A stretch of DNA of 12,588 bases, from assembly GCA_030037575.1 (NCBI GenBank), contig JASHRB010000279.1, forward strand, positions 1-12,588. Reading direction: 5' to 3'. Below are positions 1 through 8,124 of this stretch, in pieces; the stretch's first letter is position 1; the number at the start of each line of letters is the position of its first letter. The position numbers and the translations under genes are program-made. The notes beneath the pieces were generated by a model. It did not search any database. It had not been told where the DNA came from and saw nothing but the letters and a program-made list of their open reading frames with translations. The stretch comes from Candidatus Sulfotelmatobacter sp. Lineage in GTDB: Bacteria > Acidobacteriota > Terriglobia > Terriglobales > Acidobacteriaceae.

Positions 1-44
1 GTGTCCCCGTGTCCCCGTGTCCCCGTCTCCCCGTCTCCCCGTCT
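1..44. repeat. Tandem 8-bp repeat (GTGTCCCC/GTCTCCCC)
   Basis: Five consecutive octamers are visible: three GTGTCCCC, then two GTCTCCCC, followed by a decayed sixth unit. The array starts at the window edge, so its true length is unknown. It lies directly downstream of the minus-strand MoxR-type gene, between its stop codon and whatever follows. Such C-rich minisatellite tracts are common in intergenic DNA of Acidobacteriota; no function is evident. Confidence 0.85.
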
Positions 45-61
45 GCCACTGATCCCTGCCT

Positions 62-1021
62 CTACACTGGCACGGTCACGCTCTCCACAATCTCTTTCAG
101 CACCTGATCGGCCTGCTCCGATTTTTTTGCCGTCGAAGCATAGCCGCCGTTCATCACCACGCAATGTGCGAACACCGGCACGGCCAGCGATTTGAAATCC
201 TGCGGAGTGCAGAATCCCCGTCCATCGAGAAACGCCATGGCTTGCGCCGCCCGATATTGCGCCTGCGCTCCGCGCGGCGAAACTCCCAGCGACAAACATT
301 CCGATTCCCGCGTGCGCTTCACAATCTCGAGAGCATAACTCACCAGCGATTCATCCACGCGAATGCGCTTCACCGCTTCCTGCATTTCCAGCACGTCTGC
401 GCCGTTCAGCACCGGACGCAGATCGTGCAACCGCTCCGCACCAGCCTGCGATCGCAAAATCTCCCGCTCCGCCGCCGCCTCCGGATATCCCATCCTCACG
501 CGCATCAAAAACCGGTCCAGCTGCGACTCGGGCAAGGGATACGTCCCGTGATGCTCCCCCGGATTCTGCGTCGCGATCACCAGAAACGGCTGCGGCAATT
601 CATAGGAATACGCGTCCATCGTGACTTGGCCTTCGTTCATGGCTTCGAGCAGCGCCGACTGCGTTTTGGGCGTGGTGCGATTGATCTCATCTGCCAGCAG
701 CACATTCGTGAACACCGGCCCGCGCTTGAATTCGAACTCCTGCTCCAGGGCCGAATAGACCGAAATGCCGAGCACGTCCGAGGGCAGCATGTCGCTGGTA
801 AACTGCACCCGCTGAAACGTGCAATCGACGGCCCGAGCCAAAGCCTGCCCCAGAGTGGTTTTGCCCACTCCCGGCACACCTTCAATCAGCAAGTGCCCGC
901 GCGCCAACATACTTACCAGGGCAAGCCGCACGACATCGTCCTTGCCGCGAATCACGCTGCGCAGCGATTTTTCCAGCTCGGCCGCTTTGTGGGATATTGC
1001 GATGGCCGCTTCAGGAGACAT
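62..1021 (-). CDS. MoxR-family AAA+ ATPase
   Basis: A 319-residue MoxR-type AAA+ ATPase (AAA_3 core plus AAA_lid_2), a cytoplasmic chaperone-like ATPase family that helps assemble or activate partner proteins, often with von Willebrand factor A (vWA)/DUF58 partners. Walker A GVPGVGKT is at 48-55, Walker B LLADEINR at 108-115, sensor 1 IATQNP at 149-154, the arginine-finger motif ESQLDRF at 165-171 and sensor 2 SPRGAQ at 248-253. Length is normal for the family. I chose the ATG at 1021 because the protein then begins where MoxR proteins normally begin; the open frame extends upstream to 1198, but those 59 residues are Arg/Ser/Pro rich and look non-coding. The Shine-Dalgarno is weak. The usual DUF58/transglutaminase partner is not within the 61 bp left downstream, so its partner cannot be named here. 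The gene lies 209 bp downstream of htpX on the same strand, probably in a separate unit. Confidence 0.93.
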   Translation of the reverse strand: MSPEAAIAISHKAAELEKSLRSVIRGKDDVVRLALVSMLARGHLLIEGVPGVGKTTLGQALARAVDCTFQRVQFTSDMLPSDVLGISVYSALEQEFEFKRGPVFTNVLLADEINRTTPKTQSALLEAMNEGQVTMDAYSYELPQPFLVIATQNPGEHHGTYPLPESQLDRFLMRVRMGYPEAAAEREILRSQAGAERLHDLRPVLNGADVLEMQEAVKRIRVDESLVSYALEIVKRTRESECLSLGVSPRGAQAQYRAAQAMAFLDGRGFCTPQDFKSLAVPVFAHCVVMNGGYASTAKKSEQADQVLKEIVESVTVPV

Positions 1022-1230
1022 TACTCGGATTCTACTATTCGGCCCCGGACAGGGGCGGTTACCAATGTCACTGTTGCAGCGGCATGCGATCAGCCATTCG
1101 CCGGGAAAAACCCAGCCATCAGGGGACCTTGCTCGCTCCGAACTGGCCGCTGGCCGCTCCGGGCTGGCGGTTCGTGCCAACTCGGAACGCGCTGACAAAG
1201 ATATCTTGCACCGCGCACCAGTCCACAGCT

Positions 1231-2097
1231 CTACTGCATAAACTCCGCCGGCCGGCCTGTCAGCCGCTCAATCCGCTTGGCAATCGGAGGATGCGTCGAA
1301 AACAAACTGCCAAAATTTATTCCCAGCAGCGGCTGAATGATAAACAAGTGAGCCGTCGATGGAGTAGCCTGCATCGGCATGCGCCGCGAATAAGCGTCCA
1401 GCTTTTGCAGGGCGCTCGCCAGTGCATACGGATTCCCTGTGTACTGCGCTCCCGACGCGTCCGCCTGATATTCCCGCGACCGCGACACCGCCAGCTGAAT
1501 CAGTGTCGCCGCAATCGGAGCCAGAATCAGCATGGCCAGCGCCGCAATTCCTCCGCCGGCACCGCGCTCCTCGCGATCGTTGCCGCCCCAGCCGCCAAAA
1601 ATCATCGCCCAGCGTCCCATGCTCGCAAGCATGGTAATCGCCCCCGCAATCGTTGCCGCCACGGAACTGATAAGGATGTCTCGATTGCGCACGTGTCCCA
1701 GCTCGTGCGCCAGCACGCCTTCCATTTCCTCGTCGTTCAACAGGCCGAGAATTCCGTGGGTCACGGCCACCGACGCGTGCTGCGGATTACGTCCCGTGGC
1801 AAACGCATTCGGCGACTCGGTCGGAATCACGTAAATCTTCGGCATCGGAATTCCGATCTTCTGCGTCAGCCGCTCGACAATGTCGTAAGCCCGTGGCAGC
1901 TCCTCGCGCGTGACCGGCTGCGCGCGATACATCGCCAGCGCGATCTTGTCGGAGAAGAAATATGAGACGAAGTTCATCACCACGGCAATCGCCAAAGCGA
2001 TCATCATGCCGTTCTCGCCGCCAAACGCGCGGCCTATCATCATCAGCAGCAGCGTCAACGCCGTCAGCAGAAACGCGGTCTTAAATGTGTTTCCCAT
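1231..2097 (-). CDS. htpX: Zinc metalloprotease HtpX (M48B)
   Basis: A 288-residue HtpX-type membrane metalloprotease, which in other bacteria degrades misfolded membrane proteins together with FtsH and is induced by envelope or heat stress. The zinc motif HELGH is at 131-135 with the family extension VRNRD, and the third ligand is probably E209 in SREYQAD. Hydrophobic segments at about 7-23 and 30-47 give the N-terminal membrane hairpin; further segments lie at about 141-163 and 183-205. The loop at 169-185 is Gly-rich. The C-terminal motif [13 protein letters not shown] (268-280) is typical of HtpX. Length and start match the family. Upstream is a long spacer with no obvious operon partner. 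Confidence 0.96.
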   Translation of the reverse strand: MGNTFKTAFLLTALTLLLMMIGRAFGGENGMMIALAIAVVMNFVSYFFSDKIALAMYRAQPVTREELPRAYDIVERLTQKIGIPMPKIYVIPTESPNAFATGRNPQHASVAVTHGILGLLNDEEMEGVLAHELGHVRNRDILISSVAATIAGAITMLASMGRWAMIFGGWGGNDREERGAGGGIAALAMLILAPIAATLIQLAVSRSREYQADASGAQYTGNPYALASALQKLDAYSRRMPMQATPSTAHLFIIQPLLGINFGSLFSTHPPIAKRIERLTGRPAEFMQ

Positions 2098-2431
2098 AAG
2101 TTTGTCTTTCTAACACCAGGTCATCCCAGAGCGTCACCGGAAAGCGCTCATCCCGAGGTCGCCTGGTCGGCGGCCGAAGGACCTAAGCATTTGCGCGCAA
2201 ACCCCAACCATTTGATGTTACGCGATTTCGGAAGATGCGGTTCGGGGATTCGCGTCGGGCGAGTACCAAGGCAGACGCAAGGAGGCCCGCGTGCCCCGTT
2301 GGAATCATAAACTTAGGAGGCAAACCATCCTTGCCGATCCGGGCGCACCCTTCCGCCGCGTCTTCTCTTTGGACAGGGATTTCTTCCGTCGGTTGATTAT
2401 AAGTCTCGAAGTAACTTTTAGTTATTGATAG
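2098..2431. other. Intergenic spacer with degenerate dispersed repeat
   Basis: No supported gene. At about 2120-2185 the plus strand carries phrases such as CATCCCGAGG and CGAAGGACCTAAG, and the minus strand reads GGGATGA twice. These resemble degraded copies of the short repeat family (around 'ATCCTGAG...GAAGGACC') that is scattered through acidobacterial intergenic DNA. The remainder, to 2431, shows no tRNA, hairpin with U-tract or conserved ORF that I can recognise. The promoter of htpX should lie within the first 150 bp but I could not pick it out. Confidence 0.4.
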
Positions 2432-2623
2432 TCACCCACGCGCCCCCGCGAGTAGCAACGACGGGTTCTTCATGAACATGGCGTACTGAATCCGACAGGT
2501 CATGCGATTGGACACCGCCCAGAATTTGTGCATCATGGGAGTAACGCCGAGGAGAAATAAAACCATCAGCTGCTGATTACGCAGTTTGGATCGGGACCCT
2601 GGAGCCTTTCGTTTGAGCGGCAA
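2432..2623 (-). pseudogene. DoxX-family C-terminal remnant
   Basis: The 63-residue open frame matches my recollection of the central and C-terminal part of DoxX-family membrane proteins: GSRSKL, then a hydrophobic VLFLLGVTPMMH, then HKFWAV followed by AMFMKNPSLLLAG. In intact DoxX members the equivalent text is roughly MMHNFWAV and MFMKNLSLLGG. The N-terminal two helices are missing: upstream sequence in all three minus frames gives no hydrophobic segment continuous with it. The frame stops shortly after the KN motif, where intact proteins run on. It is therefore best read as a decayed fragment. It could alternatively be a short expressed peptide, but there is no good ribosome binding site. 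Confidence 0.5.
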
Positions 2624-2730
2624 ATAGCCGCGGGAGTGAAAGCATCACCTTGCCCGCGCAGGAGCGCGACCAGAAAGCCGTCCCGGCGGCCGGCGCCGGG
2701 TTTCCTCACAATATTTCTCTCGAAAAAATC

Positions 2731-3267
2731 CTACGCGGCGGTCTGCGCGGGCGCGGCCGGCGGAAATGGTTCGTCGTGGCTGCCGCCGTAGATCGAGGGC
2801 ACTTTCGATCCCATCGGCCGCAAATACGTGGCCAACGCGCCGCGGTGATGAACGCTGTGGTTGTTGAGAAAGCCCAAATACAACACCGCCGGCAGGTTGA
2901 ACACGCCGACGAATTCGATGGGCGTCAGCAATTGCTCCGGCGTCATGGCGGCGATTCGGGCTGCTCCGCGCTTCATGTTCTCGTCATACCATACCACTAC
3001 CTCTGCCGAAGTCTGCGGCGTGTGCTGTGGACTGTCCATGCTGAACTTCAGCTCGGCGATTCCATCGAGGAACTGGACGTCGGTGTTTGCGATATGCCAT
3101 GCCAATTCCCGGGCGGTGCGGGCGTTCGGATCGGGCCGATAATGCGACGCTGCATCGGGCACGGCGGAGATGACTTTCTTGGTGATTTCCGCTTCCCGCA
3201 TGATACCGTCGAGCATCATGGCGCAATAGCCTCGGGCAAACTCGGGCGACAAACTTTCCTGGGACAT
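2731..3267 (-). CDS. DinB-family (four-helix) putative metal-dependent protein
   Basis: A 178-residue protein of the DinB/YfiT-like four-helix bundle superfamily, cytoplasmic; characterised members are thiol-dependent transferases or hydrolases using a divalent metal, but most are of unknown substrate. The likely metal-binding histidine triad is H58 (in ELAWHIAN), H137 and H141 (in HSVHHRGAL), spaced as in the family. The C-terminal tail is Pro/Ala rich and probably disordered. The start is fixed by AGGAG (minus strand; 3277-3273) five bases before ATG. It stands alone: ilvE ends about 90 bp upstream on the same strand, so weak co-transcription with ilvE is possible. Confidence 0.88.
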   Translation of the reverse strand: MSQESLSPEFARGYCAMMLDGIMREAEITKKVISAVPDAASHYRPDPNARTARELAWHIANTDVQFLDGIAELKFSMDSPQHTPQTSAEVVVWYDENMKRGAARIAAMTPEQLLTPIEFVGVFNLPAVLYLGFLNNHSVHHRGALATYLRPMGSKVPSIYGGSHDEPFPPAAPAQTAA

Positions 3268-3355
3268 GTTTTCTCCTGCTGAGCGTTACGTTTTTCCGGC
3301 CTAAAGAAACCGGCAGGAGCGCATGCCGCGCCCCGGGGCAGATGAGGAAGAGAAA

Positions 3356-4300
3356 TTATACCGCCACCGGCTGCTTGCTGCCCACCGGCACCGGCGTAAG
3401 CCAGCCGTGGCGATCGTCTTTTTCGCCACGCACAATGGCGTAGAACTCCTTCTGAATCGCTCGCGTGACCGGTCCCATGCCCCCTTTGCCGACTTTGATT
3501 TTATCGACGGTGCGGATCGCCGTGATTTCGGCCGCGGTGCCGGTAAAGAATGCCTCATCGGAAATGTAAAGAAGCTCGCGCGGGATCATCTGCTCGGCCA
3601 GCGGGATATCCAGGTCGCGGGCGATCTGCAGCACGGAATCGCGGGTGATCCCGGGCAAAACCGAATTTCCCAGAGGCGCCGTGATCAGCTTGCCGCGGTG
3701 CACGACGAAGACATTTTCGCCCGAACCTTCACTGACAAATCCAGTCACGTCAAGGGCAATGCCTTCGGCAAATCCGTTGACGATCGCTTCCATCTTGATC
3801 AACTGCGAGTTCATGTAGTTCGCGCCTGACTTGGCCATCGCCGGCAGCGTATTGGGCGCGATGCGCGTCCACGAGGAAACGCAGACATCGCAGCCTTCGC
3901 TCTCGCCGCCGAGATATTTTCCCCAGGGATAATTGACGATATAAACTTCGGTCGGCGAATTGAATGGGTTCACTCCCGCCTCGCCGTAGCCGCGCAGAAT
4001 CACCGGGCGCACGTAGCACGGCCAAACCCCGTTGCTGGCCACGGTCTCGCACATGGCTTTGACGATTTCATCGCGTGTGTAATCGACCTCAATTCGGTAT
4101 ACCTTGGCTGAATCCAGCAGGCGCTGAATGTGCTCTTGGGCGCGGAAGATCGCCGGCCCGGAAGGCAGCGCGTAACAGCGAATTCCTTCGAACACCGAAG
4201 AGCCATAGTGGATGACGTGCGACATCACATGAATGGTCGCTTCATCCCAGGGAATGAGCTTGCCATTGTGCCAGATATTCTCCACCTTTTGGATCGCCAT
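3356..4300 (-). CDS. ilvE: Branched-chain amino acid aminotransferase
   Basis: A 314-residue fold-type IV, PLP-dependent transaminase that interconverts leucine, isoleucine and valine with their 2-oxo acids, using glutamate/2-oxoglutarate; the last step of branched-chain amino acid synthesis. The Schiff-base lysine is K157 in AMAKSGANYMNS. ALDVTGFVSEGSGENVF (182-198), PGITRD (216-221) and GTAAEIT (254-260) are the standard cofactor-binding stretches. The N-terminus (IWHNGKLIPWDEA) and C-terminal GEKDDRHGW match IlvE rather than D-amino acid transaminase or PabC. Start ATG at 4300 is set by a perfect AAGGAG (minus strand, 4311-4306) five bases upstream; the frame stays open to 4405, but that extension lacks family similarity. 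Confidence 0.95.
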   Translation of the reverse strand: MAIQKVENIWHNGKLIPWDEATIHVMSHVIHYGSSVFEGIRCYALPSGPAIFRAQEHIQRLLDSAKVYRIEVDYTRDEIVKAMCETVASNGVWPCYVRPVILRGYGEAGVNPFNSPTEVYIVNYPWGKYLGGESEGCDVCVSSWTRIAPNTLPAMAKSGANYMNSQLIKMEAIVNGFAEGIALDVTGFVSEGSGENVFVVHRGKLITAPLGNSVLPGITRDSVLQIARDLDIPLAEQMIPRELLYISDEAFFTGTAAEITAIRTVDKIKVGKGGMGPVTRAIQKEFYAIVRGEKDDRHGWLTPVPVGSKQPVAV

Positions 4301-4715
4301 GCGGACTCCTTCGCGGCTTTGCCGAAGCGGCCTATTTGGATGCAGTCTTGCCCCCATCGAGGCTAAATTCTTCCTCAGGGACCAGGGGACGAGGCGCGAA
4401 TCCAACCCGCGTTACAGAACATTATAGCCGACGGGTCGAAACCATCGACGACGTTATCTGGTAGCCGAGAAGGGGATCTTCGAGAATTTCTGCCTTCACC
4501 GCGGGCAGGGCATGCGGCCTGGCAGGCTGGACGACGCATGAACCCTTCGACCGTGCTCAGCAGCGGAAACCGTAACTGAGGCGCCGGGCTGGCCGCATGA
4601 CATCGCCGAGCCGCCGGACATGATGGTTCTGCCGAGATAGGGAGAAGGCGAGCTGGACGGACCGGCAAAGGAACTGCTTCGTGTCCGCGGCGCCGGTCCT
4701 TATTTCTGACCACAA
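4301..4715. other. Intergenic spacer upstream of ilvE
   Basis: About 415 bp without a supported gene. A 112-codon minus-strand frame here is Arg/Pro/Ala rich with no recognisable family and is not called. Near 4550-4563 the plus strand reads CCCTTCGACCGTGCTCAG, which resembles a degraded copy of the 'CCTTCGACTCCGCTCAGG' dispersed repeat. I see no tRNA and no clear terminator for the LysM/DUF4015 gene that ends at 4716. Confidence 0.35.
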
Positions 4716-6275
4716 CTAGTTATTCGGCGTCAGTGCGGCGCGGACTGTGGTGCCCGGTAGTTCGTCGCCGCGGAAGTATTTCGCTTCCTTCGATCCCTCT
4801 TTCAGGTTTTCGGCGCGCATTTCCGGCATGGCGGCGTAGGGCTTCGAGTAGTCGTTGGCCGCGTTCCAGAACAGAAATCCGATGCCGCCTTTCCCCCGAG
4901 CCGTCGCAACCTGAATCTTGATGTATTCGGGCGAATAGGTTTTCGTTCGCCAGTGGAAGGCTTGCAGCCAGGGGCGGATGGTCACACCGCTGCCTTTGGT
5001 GATCGTCTCGAAGCGTTCCATCGATTCGCCGATGAAGTGCTCGGGCGCGTCGCCGGGGTGCGGAATGTTATCCATGCCGAAAAAATGCGAGGGGTAGATC
5101 ATCGGCGAGAGCACGTCGCAATATTTCGCCATGTTCACGATGTCCTGGCCGGTGTGCGAAAGATCGACGGGCCGCTGCCACGCCATCACTCCGAAAACGT
5201 CGAGCGAGAACAGCACGCCGGTGGGATGAAGCTGGGCGTAGGCCTTACGCAGAAAATCGGTAATGACGTCGGAGCGCTGCCACTGGGGGTGCCCCGTCTG
5301 AAATAGAAAGCGGGCGTCTTTCTGGTCGCCTTCGGCGGGGAAACGCACGTAGTCGAACTGAATTTCGTCGGCGCCCGATTGGGCGACGAATTTTGCCAGC
5401 GCAAGGTTGTAATCCTGGACATTTGGGTTCGAAGAATCGGTCCAGACCAGTTTGCCGTTTTCCCGCCAGGGGGCGCGACTTTTGCGTGACTCGACGGCGA
5501 GTTCAGGATGCTCGGTCACCAGGCGCTGATCGCGGAAAATTGCGATGCGCGCAATGGCGTGCATATTCTGTTCGTGCACAAAGTGCACGAACTTGGGCAG
5601 GTTATGAATGTAAACCTTGTGTTCGCCGAGCAGCGGATGCTCGAAGGGAATGTTCACGCTGCCGTCGGAATCTTTAATGTCAAAGACGACGGCGTTGCCG
5701 CCCACTTCACGCCAGCGCTTGATGATGCGAATGCCATGATCGCTGGCGGCCATCACCCCGGTGAGATAAATGGCGCGGACTTCAAAGTCTTTGGGAACGG
5801 GAACGGTATGCTCCACGATCGGCGCAGGAAGAATACCGGGGATGGTGATGGGCTGGCCGGATTTCAGTATGTTGCTCGATCCCAGATCATTGGCCGCGCG
5901 AATCGCCTGGCAAAGCTCGGACGAGGTCAGATATGCCGTTTGCTGCAGATAATGATGAGCGATGGCCGGCAGCGTGTCTCCGCGCCTGGTGGTGTAGATC
6001 TCGGTTGATGTCGAAGGGGTGCGTGGCAAAGAATTCAGATCAGCGGGCTTGGCGGTAGCGGGTACGGTGGCGCTTGCCGGGATAAGCTGCGCAGGCGCCG
6101 ACCCTGAACCGGCTACGGTTGCAATGGGCTGCACAGTCGCCGACGGGGTTGTCGGTTTCGCGTTTTGCTCCTGAGCGGCGAGCGCGAGCGAGCGGTGCGA
6201 GTCGAGATAAATAGCGGAGATTCCACACAGGAAACACGAAACAGCGGCCATGGTTAGAACAGACGAACGCCGCAA
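4716..6275 (-). CDS. Exported LysM plus DUF4015 putative glycoside hydrolase
   Basis: A 519-residue exported protein. Residues 1-34 form a signal peptide or N-terminal anchor (RR, then a hydrophobic core and an ALAAQ end). Residues 35-92 are a Thr/Ala/Pro linker, and about 93-146 a LysM peptidoglycan-binding domain (IYTTRRGDTLPAIA ... ITIPG). Residues 166-480 are a DUF4015 (PF13200) TIM-barrel-like putative glycoside hydrolase, with FDIKD (198-202), IQFDYVRFP (305-313), SPMIYPSHF (390-398) and RPWLQAF (434-440). D308 and D199 are candidate acidic active-site residues, by inference. The role is presumably binding and remodelling of cell-wall or exopolysaccharide glycans. Start: TTG at 6275, preceded by GGAGGG (minus strand 6285-6280) at 4 bp. 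The in-frame ATG at 6251 lacks a Shine-Dalgarno and would remove the Arg pair of the signal. Confidence 0.88.
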   Translation of the reverse strand: MRRSSVLTMAAVSCFLCGISAIYLDSHRSLALAAQEQNAKPTTPSATVQPIATVAGSGSAPAQLIPASATVPATAKPADLNSLPRTPSTSTEIYTTRRGDTLPAIAHHYLQQTAYLTSSELCQAIRAANDLGSSNILKSGQPITIPGILPAPIVEHTVPVPKDFEVRAIYLTGVMAASDHGIRIIKRWREVGGNAVVFDIKDSDGSVNIPFEHPLLGEHKVYIHNLPKFVHFVHEQNMHAIARIAIFRDQRLVTEHPELAVESRKSRAPWRENGKLVWTDSSNPNVQDYNLALAKFVAQSGADEIQFDYVRFPAEGDQKDARFLFQTGHPQWQRSDVITDFLRKAYAQLHPTGVLFSLDVFGVMAWQRPVDLSHTGQDIVNMAKYCDVLSPMIYPSHFFGMDNIPHPGDAPEHFIGESMERFETITKGSGVTIRPWLQAFHWRTKTYSPEYIKIQVATARGKGGIGFLFWNAANDYSKPYAAMPEMRAENLKEGSKEAKYFRGDELPGTTVRAALTPNN

Positions 6276-6713
6276 GCGGCCCTCCGGAACGACTCCATCG
6301 CGATGCTAAATTGCGGCTTCCGGAGAGGCTAGTTACTCCCGGTCATCTCCTCGTGGCGGACGCTACGGGGCCATCGCCGCCACACCGAGAGATTTTCGAA
6401 TCGCCCACGACCGGGTGGAGAGGGATGGCCGCGGAGGGCCCGGGACACAGAGGAGAGACCGAGGAACAGTTGTGGGCTTTCCACTGTGGTCCCCTCACGA
6501 TGGGAAGTCCGCAAGAGGGAGCTTGCCTTTCCACCTTGCGCAAACAATTTCTCTTCATCAGTCTTATATTTCCACCGCCACTTGCGGTAAGATCATTCGC
6601 CTGCTTGTAAATCCTGCAAATACTGTGTTTTTGGCTGGCTGGAGGGGTGGTTGCTCGTGGCGAAAGGCGTGCTTTATTCAGCCCAGCCAGAATGGGAAAG
6701 CGGCTGTTCCGGT

Positions 6714-6728
6714 TGACAGATTTTGTCA
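6714..6728. promoter_or_regulatory. Palindrome TGACA-N5-TGTCA upstream of the Clp-like gene
   Basis: A perfect 5-bp inverted repeat with a 5-bp centre, GATTT. TTGACA at 6713-6718 also fits a -35 element, but no good -10 follows 16-18 bp later (that stretch is G/C rich). It could be an operator for a dimeric regulator of the downstream ATPase gene; no regulator is assigned. Confidence 0.35.
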
Positions 6729-6729
6729 C

Positions 6730-6795
6730 CCCCGGGGACTTGGGGAAGCCGCAGGGATGGGAACCAAAGCAAAGGCTTAGGCTACGGCTCCGGGG
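6730..6795 (+). promoter_or_regulatory. Candidate structured 5' leader (nested hairpin)
   Basis: Two helices nest: outer CCCCGG (6730-6735) with CCGGGG (6790-6795), and inner AGCCG (6747-6751) with CGGCT (6785-6789). The two 3' strands are contiguous (6785-6795), leaving an 11-base bulge on the 5' side. The GGGG of the outer stem is the only Shine-Dalgarno-like sequence before the ATG at 6810, so folding could mask it. The purine-rich core (GGGATGGGAACC, AAAGCAAAGG) looks riboswitch-like, but I cannot assign a class. Confidence 0.35.
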
Positions 6796-6809
6796 AAACC
6801 AGACAAATT

Positions 6810-7973
6810 ATGAGAACGAATCTTGCCACCGTGCTCGATCCGAACCGCCGCAGCAACGATGCTGGGGAATTTGAAGTCGCGCTGCGCCGCCGGATTGTGG
6901 GTCAGGAACAGGCCGTCGAAAAGGTCACCGAGATCTACCAGATGTTCCTGGCGGGGCTGAACGCGCCGGGGCGTCCGGTAGGGAATCTGCTGTTTCTGGG
7001 GCCGACCGGCTCGGGCAAGACACGAGTGGTCGAAGCCATGGCCGAAGCGCTGTTCGGCGACTCTCACGCCTGCATCAAGATCGATTGCGCCGAATTCCAG
7101 CACTCCCACGAGATCGCAAAACTGATTGGCTCGCCTCCCGGATATCTGGGCCATCGTGAAACGCATCCATTACTCACGCAGGAAGCGTTGAATCAGTGGT
7201 TCACCGAGAAGCTGAAGCTCTCGATTTTGCTCTTCGACGAAATAGAGAAGGCAAGCGATTCGCTCTGGCAACTGCTGCTCGGCATCCTCGATAAAGCGAC
7301 GCTCACGCTCGGCGATAACCGCCGCGTCGATCTTTCGCAGTGCATCATCATTCTGACTTCAAACCTCGGCGCCGGCGAAATGACCAACCTGGTCGATGGC
7401 GGCTTCGGGTTTGCGCCCAAGGCGGTCGAAGTTGACAACAAGCTCGACGACAAAATTCAGCGTACTGCGATCGAGGCGGCCCGGCGCAAATTCACGCCGG
7501 AGTTCATGAACCGCATCGACAAGACGGTGGTGTTCAAGACGCTGCGCGATGAACACCTGGAGCAGATTCTTGAAATCGAACTCGGCATGGTGCAGCAGCG
7601 CGTGCTGACTGCCGCGGGAACAAACCAGTTCGTTTTCAATTGCACCAGTGGCGTAAAACAGTTCTTGCTCAGGGAAGGAACCGATCCACGCTACGGCGCC
7701 CGGCATTTGAAGCGCGCCATCGAGCGGCATCTGGTCTTCCCGCTGGCAAATTTGGTCGCCACCGGGCAAGTGAAGCTGGGAGATTTCGTCCGCGTCGATA
7801 TGGCCACCGAAACTCAGCTGATCTTCGTGAAAGAAGCCGAAAACACCATGGCGCCGGTTCTGCTCGAGCGCTACGGAGCGGCAGCCGCGAACATGCCTGC
7901 GGCGCGCGCCGCGCGCACCACCGTCAACAGCCGCCGCGACTTCGGGGCCAGCCCCATCGCGGAGAGCAAATAA
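6810..7973 (+). CDS. Stand-alone Clp/Hsp100 D2-type AAA+ ATPase
   Basis: A 387-residue single-module Hsp100 ATPase resembling the second ATPase domain of ClpA/ClpB (AAA_2 plus ClpB D2 small domain), presumably a cytoplasmic unfoldase. Walker A GPTGSGKT is at 64-71, the pore loop GYLG at 111-114 (conserved Tyr), Walker B ILLFDEIEK at 139-147, sensor 1 N185 in LTSNLGA, the arginine finger R235 in FTPEFMNRID, and sensor 2 R298 in YGARHLKR. There is no N-domain, first ATPase domain, ClpB middle domain or ClpX zinc finger. The loop at 197-203 (GGFGFAP) sits where ClpA has its ClpP-docking IGL, so FGF may contact a protease ring. Residues 345-387 are a low-complexity tail. Start ATG 6810 is chosen because the IVGQEQAV motif then lies 30 residues in; an upstream TTG frame from 6723 is unlikely. 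A terminator follows, so it is monocistronic. Confidence 0.9.
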   Translation: MRTNLATVLDPNRRSNDAGEFEVALRRRIVGQEQAVEKVTEIYQMFLAGLNAPGRPVGNLLFLGPTGSGKTRVVEAMAEALFGDSHACIKIDCAEFQHSHEIAKLIGSPPGYLGHRETHPLLTQEALNQWFTEKLKLSILLFDEIEKASDSLWQLLLGILDKATLTLGDNRRVDLSQCIIILTSNLGAGEMTNLVDGGFGFAPKAVEVDNKLDDKIQRTAIEAARRKFTPEFMNRIDKTVVFKTLRDEHLEQILEIELGMVQQRVLTAAGTNQFVFNCTSGVKQFLLREGTDPRYGARHLKRAIERHLVFPLANLVATGQVKLGDFVRVDMATETQLIFVKEAENTMAPVLLERYGAAAANMPAARAARTTVNSRRDFGASPIAESK

Positions 7974-8020
7974 ATCTCGTGTAGGTAACCCTCGCTAGAC
8001 CGCATCTCGCGAGCGTTCTC

Positions 8021-8052
8021 AAAGGCGTCGGAACTTTCCGGCGCCTTTTTTT
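8021..8052 (+). terminator. Rho-independent terminator of the Clp-like gene
   Basis: An 11-bp stem (8021-8031 with 8038-8048, one G-T wobble) encloses a 6-base loop and is followed by a run of T to 8052. It lies 47 bp after the stop codon of the ATPase gene. Confidence 0.92.
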
Positions 8053-8124
8053 AATCATCGAATTCCGCATGCGGTCGCTCAGGGCGCGGCCGGATGTTTA
8101 TCGTGGCGGCCACAGGAGGTTGAT

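Larger units (their letters stand above)
6276..6809. other. Divergent intergenic region, 534 bp
   Basis: The control region between the minus-strand LysM/DUF4015 gene and the plus-strand Clp-like gene. The open frames across it are mutually overlapping and without family likeness. It contains a 7-bp stem (GTGGCGG at 6353-6359 with CCGCCAC at 6377-6383), a purine-rich stretch at about 6410-6470, and, nearest the Clp-like gene, a palindrome and a nested hairpin listed separately. I could not match it to tmRNA, 6S, RNase P or SRP RNA from memory. Confidence 0.4.

Noticed and set aside
164..1195. Long plus-strand open frame opposite the MoxR gene
   Set aside because: Arg/His/Gln-rich shadow frame; the minus strand carries all AAA+ motifs.
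997..1965. 322-codon plus-strand open frame opposite htpX
   Set aside because: Basic, low-complexity translation with no family likeness; HtpX on the other strand is unambiguous.
4375..4713. 112-codon minus-strand frame between ilvE and the LysM gene
   Set aside because: Arg/Pro/Ala-rich, no recognisable family, and overlaps a degraded dispersed repeat.
6720..6800. c-di-GMP (GEMM) or c-di-AMP (ydaO) riboswitch
   Set aside because: Some purine-rich words look similar, but the conserved GEMM and ydaO core strings and tetraloop-receptor are not present; left as an unclassified structured leader.
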